From Pseudoteredinibacter isoporae_A (GTDB lineage Bacteria > Pseudomonadota > Gammaproteobacteria > Pseudomonadales > Cellvibrionaceae): DNA of 64,000 nucleotides. Both the position numbers and the translations under genes were made by a program. How positions within the stretch are numbered: the first letter of the stretch is position 1; each line of letters starts with the position of its first letter. Positions 1 to 7,522 of this stretch are shown piece after piece. The stretch lies in contig NZ_BAABWJ010000001.1 of NCBI RefSeq assembly GCF_040372805.1, positions 1,178,001 through 1,242,000 of the forward strand. Reading direction: 5' to 3'. The notes under the pieces were generated by a model. The model saw only the letters and a program-made list of their open reading frames with translations. It did not search any database and had not been told where the DNA came from.

Positions 1-1414
1 TGAGAATGCGATGGTAGGCCCGCGCCGACAGTTTGAGTTGGCTCATGGCTTTCGCCAGTCGTTGCAGACTTTCCTGGCTGGCGGGTAAGCCTTGATCCAG
101 GACTTCTTCCAGTTCCTGATTATTGAGTTTGGCATTGACCTTCTGCTGCCGGTCCAGTTGCCGTTGCTGAGCCTTGAGTACCCGTTGGCGAATGGTGTTG
201 CTGTTGTCGCCCAGCGGGGTCTTTTGGAGTTCATCGCTGCTGAGGGTTTGCATGGGAATGTGCAGATCGATACGGTCCAGCAAAGGGCCGGAGAGTCGCA
301 GGCGATAGCGTTGTACTTGCTCCGGGCTGCAACGGCAAGCTCGCTGGCGACTACCGTGATAACCGCAGGGGCAAGGATTCATGGCGGAGATGAGCTGGAA
401 CCGGGCGGGGAAATTGGCCTGGGCTCTTGCTCTAGATATGCAGATCTCGCCACTCTCCAGAGGCTCGCGCAGGACTTCCAGCACCGAGCGGGGGAATTCG
501 GGTAATTCGTCGAGGAACAGCACGCCGGCATGGGCGAGGCTGATTTCTCCGGGTTTTGGGTTAGCGCCGCCGCCAACCAGGGCCGTACTGGAAGCTGAAT
601 GATGAGGGTTTCGGAATGGCCGCTGGCGCCATTGGCCGATGTCGAAGGGCTTGTGAATGGAGTGTATGGCGGCAACTTCGATGGCTTCTTGCTCACTGAG
701 ACCGGGCAGAATACCTGCCAGGCGTTGAGCAAGCATGGTCTTGCCGGTACCGGGTTCACCAAAAAAGAGCAAATTGTGGCCACCTGCAGCGGCGATCTCC
801 AGGGCACGCTTGGCCTGGCTTTGCCCCCTGACATCTTGCATATCCAATGTGTTTGAGTCGACAGGCCCCGGGGCTTCGGCGGCAGTTTCCGGTGTAAGGG
901 GCTGATTGCCATTCAGATGCGCGCAGACTTGTAGGAGGTTGTCAGCCGCCAGAACTTCCGTGCTGGCGCTCAAGGCAGCCTCGGCCGCATTGGTTTTGGG
1001 CACGATCAGTTTGCGACCGCTGTGGCTGGCGGCCAGTGATGCACTCAAACTGGCCGGAACAGCGCGCAACTCCCCGGATAGGGCCAATTCTCCCAGCAGT
1101 TCACAATTACGCAATTCGCCCTGAGGGATCTGCTTGGACGCCGCCAAGATACCTAGGGCAATGGCCAGATCAAAGCGCCCGCCGTCTTTAGGGAGGTCGG
1201 CTGGGGCCAAATTCACTGTGATGCGGCGGGCCGGGAATTCGAAGTGGCTATTGAGGATGGCGCTGCGAACCCGATCTTTGCTCTCTTTTACGGCGGTTTC
1301 GGCCAGGCCAACAATCGCCAGTTTTGGCAGCCCCCCGGAAATGTGGGTTTCAACGGTGACGAGTGGCGCATCAATCCCCAGGCGGGCGCGGCTGTATACA
1401 ACGGCTAGTGACAT
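1..1414 (-). CDS. comM: ComM/YifB-family Mg-chelatase-like AAA+ ATPase (C-terminus cut by window edge)
   Basis: Reading leftward from ATG at 1414 the frame stays open to the window edge, giving about 471 residues of a family usually near 500, so roughly the last 30 are missing. The N-terminal LonC-like domain begins MSLAVVYSRARLGIDA; the central ATPase has a Walker A GEPGTGKT near residue 215, the Walker B-type block GVLFLDELPEF and the Cys-rich NPCPCGYHG motif; the C-terminal Mg-chelatase subunit is entering at the edge. In naturally competent bacteria ComM is a hexameric helicase that promotes branch migration during integration of incoming DNA; family members are also common in species not known to be competent. 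No frameshift is visible. It is followed upstream by ubiK, as in Pseudomonas. Confidence 0.93.
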   Translation of the reverse strand, partial: MSLAVVYSRARLGIDAPLVTVETHISGGLPKLAIVGLAETAVKESKDRVRSAILNSHFEFPARRITVNLAPADLPKDGGRFDLAIALGILAASKQIPQGELRNCELLGELALSGELRAVPASLSASLAASHSGRKLIVPKTNAAEAALSASTEVLAADNLLQVCAHLNGNQPLTPETAAEAPGPVDSNTLDMQDVRGQSQAKRALEIAAAGGHNLLFFGEPGTGKTMLAQRLAGILPGLSEQEAIEVAAIHSIHKPFDIGQWRQRPFRNPHHSASSTALVGGGANPKPGEISLAHAGVLFLDELPEFPRSVLEVLREPLESGEICISRARAQANFPARFQLISAMNPCPCGYHGSRQRACRCSPEQVQRYRLRLSGPLLDRIDLHIPMQTLSSDELQKTPLGDNSNTIRQRVLKAQQRQLDRQQKVNAKLNNQELEEVLDQGLPASQESLQRLAKAMSQLKLSARAYHRIL

Positions 1415-1609
1415 GGTAAGCGGTGTTCCTGACGTTCATTCCATTATGGGCCCAATTGCCAATTAGGGCGGCTCCTCTTAAGCCTTTGCTTCCGAGGGCT
1501 GCCCTAAGGGCTTATTTTCTTTGGGGTAATGGGATCAGGCTAACAGCCGCTATAAATAGGCAGTATCGGGCAAAAAGCCGTATTAGCGCTCTTCTTTGAA
1601 CAGGGTGGT

Positions 1610-1861
1610 CTAGTCGCTTTGTCGGGATTGCAATTGTTCCAGCTGGGCCTGCATGTTTTCGATTTGCAGCTCCAGCGCATCAATCTTTTCACGACTGCGC
1701 TGCAAGACAATACTCTGGGCATCGAACTCGTCCCGCCCGACGAGGTTCAGGCGCTTCACAGCGGAGGTAATAATCTGCTGGATTTGGCTCTGTGCGGATG
1801 GGCCTTGTTCCATGGCGCTATGGATGTCTTTGGCGAGCTTTTGGGCGAAGTCTTGCAACAT
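1610..1861 (-). CDS. ubiK: UbiK (YqiC/BMFP family) ubiquinone biosynthesis accessory factor
   Basis: A protein of 83 residues with an amphipathic N-terminal helix (LQDFAQKLAKDIHSAM) and a long C-terminal coiled coil (about residues 48-80, rich in Glu/Gln/Leu), the layout of the YqiC/UbiK family. UbiK binds UbiJ and the aerobic Ubi enzyme complex and helps coenzyme Q assembly; it also has lipid-binding and membrane-fusogenic activity in vitro. It is transcribed away from the nitrogen-control block and towards comM; the roughly 195-base gap to comM holds no other gene. Identification rests on length, helix pattern and neighbourhood. Confidence 0.88.
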   Translation of the reverse strand: MLQDFAQKLAKDIHSAMEQGPSAQSQIQQIITSAVKRLNLVGRDEFDAQSIVLQRSREKIDALELQIENMQAQLEQLQSRQSD

Positions 1862-1936
1862 GTTAATGGAATCTCTCGGTACTCAAACAGGCGCTAGTGT
1901 AAATCATGTAGCACAAAGATACATGACTCTTGTTTT

Positions 1937-2017
1937 TGCACCATCTTGGCTCGCCGTGCTTTGCACCATCAATGAGCAAAGATTGGCGGCGATCAATATT
2001 TGCACCAGCCCTGTGCG
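1937..2017 (+). promoter_or_regulatory. Three NtrC-like enhancer boxes
   Basis: Three copies of TGCACCA start at 1937, 1962 and 2001. Each is followed after 3 bases by a degenerate inverted half: TGGCTCG, ATGAGCA and CTGTGCG, against the NtrC consensus TGCACCA-N3-TGGTGCA. They lie about 100-180 bases upstream of the start predicted from the sigma-54 promoter at 2092-2108, the usual distance for NtrC enhancers. Binding is inferred from sequence only; the right halves match at 4 of 7 positions each. Confidence 0.6.
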
Positions 2018-2091
2018 AAAACAGCAAGCTTAATTGCACACATTTAGTTAGAACCGCGCCGATACCGAGGAGGACAGGCGAATTTTAAAAG

Positions 2092-2108
2092 TTGGCCCGC
2101 TCTGTGCA
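2092..2108 (+). promoter_or_regulatory. Probable sigma-54 (RpoN) promoter of the nitrogen block
   Basis: TTGGCCCG-CTCT-GTGCA matches the -24/-12 consensus TTGGCACG-N4-TTGCA with two mismatches, and keeps the invariant GG and GC separated by 10 bases. Transcription would start near 2119, leaving a leader of about 165 bases before the outer-membrane protein gene. With the NtrC-like boxes upstream, it predicts nitrogen-limitation control of the downstream genes. Confidence 0.62.
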
Positions 2109-2127
2109 AAGAGACATGCGTAGATTG

Positions 2128-2169
2128 GTGAGCAATAGGTTTCCCGAACCGAAAACGGGCCTTGCTCAC
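2128..2169 (+). other. Leader hairpin ahead of the outer-membrane protein gene
   Basis: GTGAGCAA (2128-2135) pairs perfectly with TTGCTCAC (2162-2169), with an inner CCCG/CGGG helix (2043+100 offset: 2143-2146 with 2156-2159). It sits a few bases after the predicted sigma-54 start. No U-run follows, so it is not a standard terminator; it could stabilise the mRNA 5' end or bind a regulator. The rest of the gap between ubiK and this gene (1862-2284) holds the enhancer boxes and promoter, and no further gene. Confidence 0.5.
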
Positions 2170-2284
2170 TGAAAAAACACCATGTGCTATAGCTTAAGAA
2201 TGGCGAGAAGTCGTTCTCAAAGCGCTAAGAACGGTGCCTAAACAGATAAAACATACAAGCACTTTTAATCTTGGAGAGAGAACT

Positions 2285-3001
2285 ATGAAAAAATTGATCA
2301 GCTGCGTTTCCGTTGCGGCAATAAGTATGGCCGCCGTTTCTGCTGGCGCAGCAGAAATCAGTGCCAATGTTGCACTGACCAGCGATTACAAATTCCGGGG
2401 TATTTCCCAAACCGATACCAGCCCGGCGATTCAGGGTGGTTTTGATGTGAATTTCGACAATGGATTTTACGTGGGAACTTGGGGTTCCAACGTGGATTTC
2501 GCAAACAGTCTGGAACTCGATTACTACGTTGGTTACAGCACGGACTTGAGCGAAGACGTTTCCATTGATGTGGGTTACCTGTACTACGACTACCCTGGCT
2601 CGCCAGATGCAGATGACTATGCCGAAGTATACGGCAGTGTTTCATTTATGGACTTCACCTTCGGCGCCAACTATTCCGATGACTATTATCTGGAATCAGG
2701 TAAGTTTTTGTATCTGTATGGCGACTATGAAATTGCTTTGCCGGAAGATTTCAGCATTGCCATTCACTACGGTTTCAATGATTTGGACCGCAGCACCCGA
2801 AATGCGCGCCCAGGTGAGAACACCTTCTTAACCGGCGGCGCGGATTCCTATGCAGATTACAACATCACTTTGAACAAATCGTTTGGTGGTGTTGATTTCA
2901 GTTTGGGTTATTACGACACCGACCTGAACAAGGCTGAATGTTTCGACAATGACAGCCTTTGTGACGGTTCGTTTATTTTTACCGTTGCGAAGTCTCTGTA
3001 A
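2285..3001 (+). CDS. TIGR02001-family outer-membrane beta-barrel protein
   Basis: Start chosen at ATG 2285 because GGAGAGAGAA lies just upstream and a signal peptide begins there (MKKLISCVSVAAISMAAVSAGAA, cleavage before EISAN); 238 residues. The mature part has alternating aromatic/acidic beta strands (DYKFRGISQT, LDYYVGYS, YLYYDYPG) and ends in a short hydrophobic strand, typical of the TIGR02001 (Gcw_chp) family of small outer-membrane proteins of unknown function. It heads the glnK-amtB block behind a probable sigma-54/NtrC promoter, suggesting a nitrogen-stress pore or surface protein; that role is inference. A hairpin at 3019-3040 separates it from glnK. Confidence 0.82.
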   Translation: MKKLISCVSVAAISMAAVSAGAAEISANVALTSDYKFRGISQTDTSPAIQGGFDVNFDNGFYVGTWGSNVDFANSLELDYYVGYSTDLSEDVSIDVGYLYYDYPGSPDADDYAEVYGSVSFMDFTFGANYSDDYYLESGKFLYLYGDYEIALPEDFSIAIHYGFNDLDRSTRNARPGENTFLTGGADSYADYNITLNKSFGGVDFSLGYYDTDLNKAECFDNDSLCDGSFIFTVAKSL

Positions 3002-3018
3002 GCAACACAGAAAAGTAA

Positions 3019-3040
3019 GGAGCCGGCTATGACCGGCTCC
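3019..3040 (+). other. Intercistronic hairpin between the outer-membrane protein gene and glnK
   Basis: GGAGCCGG-CTATGA-CCGGCTCC is a perfect 8-bp stem with a 6-base loop. It is followed by TACTCGGGGG, not a U-run, so it may act as an mRNA processing or stability element that lets the upstream gene be expressed at a different level from glnK. Confidence 0.55.
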
Positions 3041-3054
3041 TACTCGGGGGAATT

Positions 3055-3393
3055 ATGAAGTTAGTAACAGCAGTCATTAAACCATTCAAATTGGATGCTG
3101 TACGCGAAGCACTTTCTGAAGCCGGCGTGCATGGTATTACCGTTACTGAGGTTAAGGGTTATGGTCGACAAAAAGGCCACACTGAACTGTATCGCGGTGC
3201 AGAATATGTTGTGGATTTTTTGCCCAAAACCAAGGTGGAAGCCGCAGTCGCCGACGGCGATGTCGACGTGGTTGTCGAGGCAATATCCAAAGCCGCTCAT
3301 AGCGGAAAGATCGGCGACGGTAAGATCTTTGTAAGCTCACTGGAGCAGGTGATCAGAATCCGAACCGGTGAAACCGGCGAAGACGCTATCTAA
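3055..3393 (+). CDS. glnK: PII nitrogen regulatory protein GlnK (copy 1)
   Basis: A 112-residue protein of standard PII length. It carries the T-loop with uridylylation site Tyr51 (HTELYRGAEYVVDF), the B-loop TGKIGDGKIF-type segment (here SGKIGDGKIFV) and the C-loop IRIRTGE. PII trimers sense 2-oxoglutarate, ATP/ADP and, by uridylylation, glutamine; GlnK plugs AmtB at nitrogen sufficiency. It lies 53 bases after the outer-membrane protein gene and 77 bases before amtB, the classic glnK-amtB pairing. A second, very similar PII follows amtB. Confidence 0.97.
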   Translation: MKLVTAVIKPFKLDAVREALSEAGVHGITVTEVKGYGRQKGHTELYRGAEYVVDFLPKTKVEAAVADGDVDVVVEAISKAAHSGKIGDGKIFVSSLEQVIRIRTGETGEDAI

Positions 3394-3470
3394 TCTCGCA
3401 GTAAATTCAATCTCGTAATTTTTTTGCAGCTTTTTAGCTGTGACAGGATTCTTTTGTCTGGAGAAAACTG

Positions 3471-4721
3471 ATGGAAACCCAAGTAACAGAGTTGGCTTAT
3501 GCCCTCGATACCTTTTATTTTTTGATTTGCGGTGCGCTGGTAATGTGGATGGCGGCTGGTTTCGCCATGCTTGAAGCAGGATTGGTGCGTGCAAAAAATA
3601 CGACGGAAATTCTCACGAAGAACGTCGCGCTGTTTGCAATCGCTTGCACCATGTACATGATTTGTGGCTATACGATCATGTATGGTTCAGCCGATTGGCT
3701 GTTGTCCGGCATTACGGGGGACGGAGTTGCCGGAGCCGCTGAGCCTGCGAGCTATGCTCCATCGGCGGATTTTTTCTTTCAGGTTGTGTTCGTGGCAACC
3801 GCCATGTCAATTGTTTCTGGCGCGGTTGCTGAGCGCATGAAACTGTGGGCATTTTTAGCCTTTGCTGTTGTTATGACAGGCTTCATTTATCCGTTGGAAG
3901 GTTCTTGGACCTGGGGCAGCAAAGACGTTTTTGGTTTGTACAATCTTGGTGAGCTGGGTTTCTCTGACTTTGCAGGTTCTGGCATTGTGCACATGGCCGG
4001 TGCCGCCGCTGCCTTGGCGGGCGTACTGATTCTTGGTCCCCGTATGGGCAAGTATGGCCCAGGTAATGCAATCACCCCGATTCCGGGTTGTAACCTGCCA
4101 CTGGCGACTTTGGGTACCTTCATCTTGTGGTTGGGTTGGTTTGGCTTTAACGGCGGCTCGGTACTGGCGACAGCCAGTGTGGAGAGTGCTAACAGTGTTG
4201 CGGTAGTTTTCATGAACACCAATGCAGCGGCCGCAGGTGGTTTGATTGGTGCTCTGGCCATTGCGCGCTTTAAGTTCGGCAAGGCAGACCTAACCATGGC
4301 CTTGAACGGTGCGCTGGCCGGTTTGGTTGCTATTACGGCGGAGCCTTCTACCCCGACGCCTTTGCAAGCCACATTGTTTGGCATGGCTGGCGGTGTCTTG
4401 GTGGTCTTCAGCATCCTGACGCTGGATAAACTTAAAATTGATGATCCAGTTGGTGCTATTTCAGTTCACGGTGTGGTGGGCTTGTTAGGTCTCTTGCTGG
4501 TGCCCGTGACGAACCCGCTGACCGAAGATGGTGGTTCCAGCTTTACGGGACAATTGATTGGTGCCGCGACAATTTTCGCCTGGACCTTCATCGCAAGCCT
4601 GATCGTATGGGTGATCATTGATAAAGTCTTCGGCGTGCGTGTGAGCGAGGAAGAGGAATACGATGGCGTTGATCTGGCGGAATGCGGAATGGATGCTTAC
4701 CCGGAATTCACCACCAAATAA
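3471..4721 (+). CDS. amtB: Ammonium transporter AmtB
   Basis: A 416-residue Amt/MEP/Rh-family channel with about 11 membrane segments. Family blocks visible are the N-terminal ALVMWMAAGFAMLEAGLVRAKN, the region WTWGS, GSGIVHMAGAAAAL carrying the first pore His, WLGWFGFNGGS, and VHGVVGLLG carrying the second His of the twin-His pore. It conducts ammonium across the inner membrane and is blocked by GlnK. Unlike AmtB of many enteric bacteria there is no obvious cleaved signal sequence, since the chain begins METQVTELAYALDT and runs straight into the first membrane span. It is flanked on both sides by PII genes. Confidence 0.97.
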   Translation: METQVTELAYALDTFYFLICGALVMWMAAGFAMLEAGLVRAKNTTEILTKNVALFAIACTMYMICGYTIMYGSADWLLSGITGDGVAGAAEPASYAPSADFFFQVVFVATAMSIVSGAVAERMKLWAFLAFAVVMTGFIYPLEGSWTWGSKDVFGLYNLGELGFSDFAGSGIVHMAGAAAALAGVLILGPRMGKYGPGNAITPIPGCNLPLATLGTFILWLGWFGFNGGSVLATASVESANSVAVVFMNTNAAAAGGLIGALAIARFKFGKADLTMALNGALAGLVAITAEPSTPTPLQATLFGMAGGVLVVFSILTLDKLKIDDPVGAISVHGVVGLLGLLLVPVTNPLTEDGGSSFTGQLIGAATIFAWTFIASLIVWVIIDKVFGVRVSEEEEYDGVDLAECGMDAYPEFTTK

Positions 4722-4752
4722 GACTTTCTGACAATTTGTGATGCATCAAGTG

Positions 4753-4774
4753 GGCCCCGGATTTCGGGGCCTTT
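4753..4774 (+). terminator. Possible weak terminator after amtB
   Basis: GGCCCCG-GATTT-CGGGGCC followed by only three T residues. It could end most amtB transcripts while allowing read-through to the second PII gene, which begins 113 bases further on. Confidence 0.5.
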
Positions 4775-4886
4775 GCCACGAAAGGGCGTGGAACTGGGTG
4801 ATTTTTGAGGCTTTTCCGTGTATTGTTGCTGCCTCATAAAACAGCCAAAATCGCCTTAGCAATTCGAGCTCAAACAGGAATACGGT

Positions 4887-5225
4887 ATGAAGTTAATCAC
4901 AGCGGTTATCAAACCTTTTAAATTGGACGATGTACGAGCAGCCCTTTCCGAGGTTGGTGTACAAGGTATGACGGTTACTGAAGTGAAGGGCTTTGGTCGC
5001 CAGAAAGGGCATACTGAACTTTATCGTGGTGCCGAGTATGTGGTGGATTTTCTGCCGAAAGTAAAACTGGAGCTCGCGCTGGACGATGCCATGGTTGAGC
5101 AGGCTGTTGAAGCGATCAGTACCTCTGCTCAAACCGGAAAAATTGGTGACGGTAAAATCTTTATTTCTCCCCTGGATGAAATTATTCGCATTCGTACCGG
5201 TGAGACCGGCCCGGAAGCGGTTTAA
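4887..5225 (+). CDS. glnK: PII nitrogen regulatory protein (copy 2)
   Basis: A second 112-residue PII, differing from copy 1 mainly in residues 59-80 (the segment after the T-loop) and at the C-terminus. The T-loop and Tyr51 (HTELYRGAEYVVDF) are identical, and KIGDGKIF and IRIRTGE are present. It is separated from amtB by a weak terminator-like hairpin, so it may have its own promoter, although I see no convincing sigma-54 site in the 165-base gap. Whether it corresponds functionally to GlnB or GlnK cannot be told from sequence; the linkage to amtB favours GlnK-like. Confidence 0.95.
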   Translation: MKLITAVIKPFKLDDVRAALSEVGVQGMTVTEVKGFGRQKGHTELYRGAEYVVDFLPKVKLELALDDAMVEQAVEAISTSAQTGKIGDGKIFISPLDEIIRIRTGETGPEAV

Positions 5226-5232
5226 TTGGTCG

Positions 5233-5277
5233 GCCACTGTCGGAGATGAACATCGACAGTGGCATCTTCTTTTCTTT
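5233..5277 (+). terminator. Rho-independent terminator of the nitrogen block
   Basis: GCCACTGTCG (5233-5242) pairs perfectly with CGACAGTGGC (5254-5263), followed by a T-rich tail ATCTTCTTTTCTTT. It ends the PII copy 2 transcript. The rest of the gap to 5608 is AT-rich and presumably holds the promoter of the SutA-like gene; no gene is seen there. Confidence 0.78.
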
Positions 5278-5607
5278 ACTCCTGCCTGCGCGTTTAGTCT
5301 GTTCATCGAACAAACATATCGTTTACTTTTCTCGCCTGGGCAATAGTCCGAAACTTTATTTTTTATCGAGCAACATTAGCCTCCGCAAGAAAACAAAGCC
5401 GTATTCTTTTTCAGAAAAACCGCCCATAAAATAAAATCGCATAAGCACACACTGTAAAGAAAATTTACACCTGCCTAGTCTGCTGTCGCCTAACAATTTG
5501 ATAAGAAAAGATGAAAAATGTGACGCACTGCTCCGTTGCTTGCTTGTGGGTGCACGCCCTTGAACTATACCTAAATTAAAGGGTGTGTTCTTAGGGTGTA
5601 AGACGAC

Positions 5608-5871
5608 ATGACAGTGTTAAAAAGCCATAAAAAAGGCGAGGCCGCAAGGCTGAAGTCGGGAAAAATATTAACTGGAGGCTTAGAGTCTCTGGCCATGTTG
5701 GATAGAGACTGTTCGTACACACCAAAATGTCGCGCGGATGTACGGGAAGAGTTGGATCGCCAGGTGCAGGAATTTTTATTGCAGGGAGGAAAAATTCAGG
5801 ACGTGGCACCTAATGTGATGGCTGATCCGCCCAAAAAGCCTCAAAGCAACTACGGCTCCCGTCCTATCTGA
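5608..5871 (+). CDS. SutA-like RNA polymerase-associated protein
   Basis: An 87-residue protein. The C-terminal half (a helix REELDRQVQEFLLQGGKIQ, then VAPNVMADPPKKP and YGSRPI at the end) matches my recollection of the C-terminal region of Pseudomonas SutA, a small protein that binds RNA polymerase and raises rRNA and maintenance gene expression in slow growth. The position between the glnK/amtB genes and yigB-xerC also fits the Pseudomonas neighbourhood. The N-terminus differs: instead of an acidic disordered tail it is basic (KSHKKGEAARLKSGK) and has two Cys (DCSYTPKC). The stop lies 5 bases from that of the convergent yigB. Confidence 0.66.
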   Translation: MTVLKSHKKGEAARLKSGKILTGGLESLAMLDRDCSYTPKCRADVREELDRQVQEFLLQGGKIQDVAPNVMADPPKKPQSNYGSRPI

Positions 5872-5876
5872 TCCGT

Positions 5877-6608
5877 TTATCTCGATAGAGTATCCTGCAG
5901 TTGCTGTACGGCTGCAGGGATTTTTTCCAGGGTATCGACTTCCAGACTGGCCTGATATTCTTTGTGTGGCCAGGTTTCCTGCTTACGATTAAACCACAAA
6001 CTGTGCATGCCGGCCTGTTGAGCACCTCGAATATCATCTTCCGGGTTATCACCAATATGCAGGCATTCATTGGCATCGAGCTGAAAGTGCTTGAGCGTGT
6101 GCAAAAAGGGTTCTGCTTCGGGTTTGCCTATGCCCAACGCTTCCGCACTCACATGCAAACTGAAATACTGATCCAGTCCTAAACGTTCACTGCAGGCATT
6201 CCCATTTGTAATTGCCGCGAGTGCATAGTTTCGTTTCAGTGTCGCCAGTGTTTCCAGCGCGTGTTCGAAGTACACCGGTTGGTGTCGCCAATGCATAAAG
6301 CACTCAAATACTTGGGCGCTTAAGTGTCGAGCCTCATCCTGTGAAAAACCGTGATCCTGCAACAACAAGCCCAGAGACTGTTGACGAAGCTGACTGACCT
6401 GATGTTGTAATTCAGGCTGTTTGGCGATCAGTATTTTCCATTTTTCGATTCGGGCCGCAAAAAGCGCTTTCAAATCGTAGTGTTCACACAGAGCTGGCGC
6501 ACTTTCCTGCAGCATAGCGTAGCAATGTTTCTCGGCTTCGAGCATGACTTGTTTGGTTGACCACAATGTATCATCCAAATCGAAGCAGATAAGCTTGATG
6601 GTTGCCAT
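5877..6608 (-). CDS. yigB: HAD-superfamily phosphatase, YigB type
   Basis: A 243-residue HAD phosphatase. Motif I is CFDLDDTLW near residue 8-16, motif II is in AAITNGN, and motif IV is HIGDNPEDDIRGAQQAG. Residues 20-110 form an alpha-helical C1 cap. In E. coli YigB dephosphorylates 5-amino-6-(5-phospho-D-ribitylamino)uracil (riboflavin pathway), among other phosphometabolites. It is the last gene of the dapF-DUF484-xerC-yigB series, 8 bases after xerC, the same order as in E. coli and Pseudomonas. Confidence 0.87.
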   Translation of the reverse strand: MATIKLICFDLDDTLWSTKQVMLEAEKHCYAMLQESAPALCEHYDLKALFAARIEKWKILIAKQPELQHQVSQLRQQSLGLLLQDHGFSQDEARHLSAQVFECFMHWRHQPVYFEHALETLATLKRNYALAAITNGNACSERLGLDQYFSLHVSAEALGIGKPEAEPFLHTLKHFQLDANECLHIGDNPEDDIRGAQQAGMHSLWFNRKQETWPHKEYQASLEVDTLEKIPAAVQQLQDTLSR

Positions 6609-6616
6609 GGTTATTT

Positions 6617-7519
6617 TTATTCGTCTTTGGTTTTTTGGGCGCGAGGATGCGCGTTGTCGTATACCTTAGCAAGGTGTTGAAAATCCAAATGGGTATACAC
6701 TTGGGTGGTTGAAATATTAGCGTGCCCAAGGAGTTCTTGCACCGCGCGCAGATCACCACTGGATTCCAGCATATGACTGGCGAAGGAATGCCTGAGCATA
6801 TGCGGATTCACCGGATGACCTTTGGCCAGGCTCTGACGATCAAAACGGGCTTGAATGCTGCGCGGCTTCAAGCGACTGCCGCGCTTGCTGATAAAGACCG
6901 CCGCTTCATTTTCCTGGGCATGCAGCTGTCGCTGCTGAAGCCAGTGTTGAATCGCTTGAATGGCCAGCTTGCCCAGCGGCAACAGCCGCTGTTTATTGCC
7001 TTTTCCGCGAGCCAGCATACTGCCGGCTTTAAAATCAATATCGCTAAGATTCAAATCCGTGAGTTCTGCCAATCGCAAACCGGATGAGTACATGGTTTCC
7101 AGAATAGCGCTGTCACGGGCCTGGAAAAACTTATCGTCGTGATCCACGTTCATGAAGTCGGCGGTTTGATCGACATCCATGGTTTTCGGTAAGGGCTTGC
7201 TGGTTTTTGGGGCGCTGATGCCGGCGCTTGGATCCTGTTTGATCCACTGTTCTTTGATGGCAAAGCGAAACCAGGAGCGCAGCGCCGACAATAGACGTTG
7301 CAGGCTGCGTCCGCTCAAGCCCTGGCGATGCAGTTGAGCGACACATTGACGAATGTGATGCGCCTTAAGTGGCTCCAAGCTGTCCAGATTTTGGCCATTG
7401 CAATAGCGGATAAATTTATCGAGGTCCCGGCGGTAGTTTGCCAGAGTGTGGGGTGACACCTGTCGAACCTGCTGTAAGTAATCACAGAAGGCTTGGCTTT
7501 GTTGCGACAGGTTGGCCAT
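6617..7519 (-). CDS. xerC: Tyrosine recombinase XerC
   Basis: A 300-residue site-specific recombinase that, with XerD, resolves chromosome dimers at dif. All catalytic residues are visible: Arg149 (GLRLAEL), Lys173 (GKGNKQR), His240 and Arg243 (HMLRHSFA), His266 (LLGHANIS) and the nucleophile Tyr275 (TQVYTHL). The N-terminal SAM-like core-binding domain spans about residues 1-95. It starts 3 bases after the DUF484 gene stop, so it is translationally tied to the dapF operon, as in E. coli and Pseudomonas. Confidence 0.97.
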   Translation of the reverse strand: MANLSQQSQAFCDYLQQVRQVSPHTLANYRRDLDKFIRYCNGQNLDSLEPLKAHHIRQCVAQLHRQGLSGRSLQRLLSALRSWFRFAIKEQWIKQDPSAGISAPKTSKPLPKTMDVDQTADFMNVDHDDKFFQARDSAILETMYSSGLRLAELTDLNLSDIDFKAGSMLARGKGNKQRLLPLGKLAIQAIQHWLQQRQLHAQENEAAVFISKRGSRLKPRSIQARFDRQSLAKGHPVNPHMLRHSFASHMLESSGDLRAVQELLGHANISTTQVYTHLDFQHLAKVYDNAHPRAQKTKDE

Positions 7520-7522
7520 GAA

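Noticed and set aside
379..912. An apparent break of comM into separate frames
   Set aside because: Translating the minus strand from ATG 1414 shows one open frame with all ATPase motifs; the other frames on both strands are shadows. The gene simply leaves the window before its stop.
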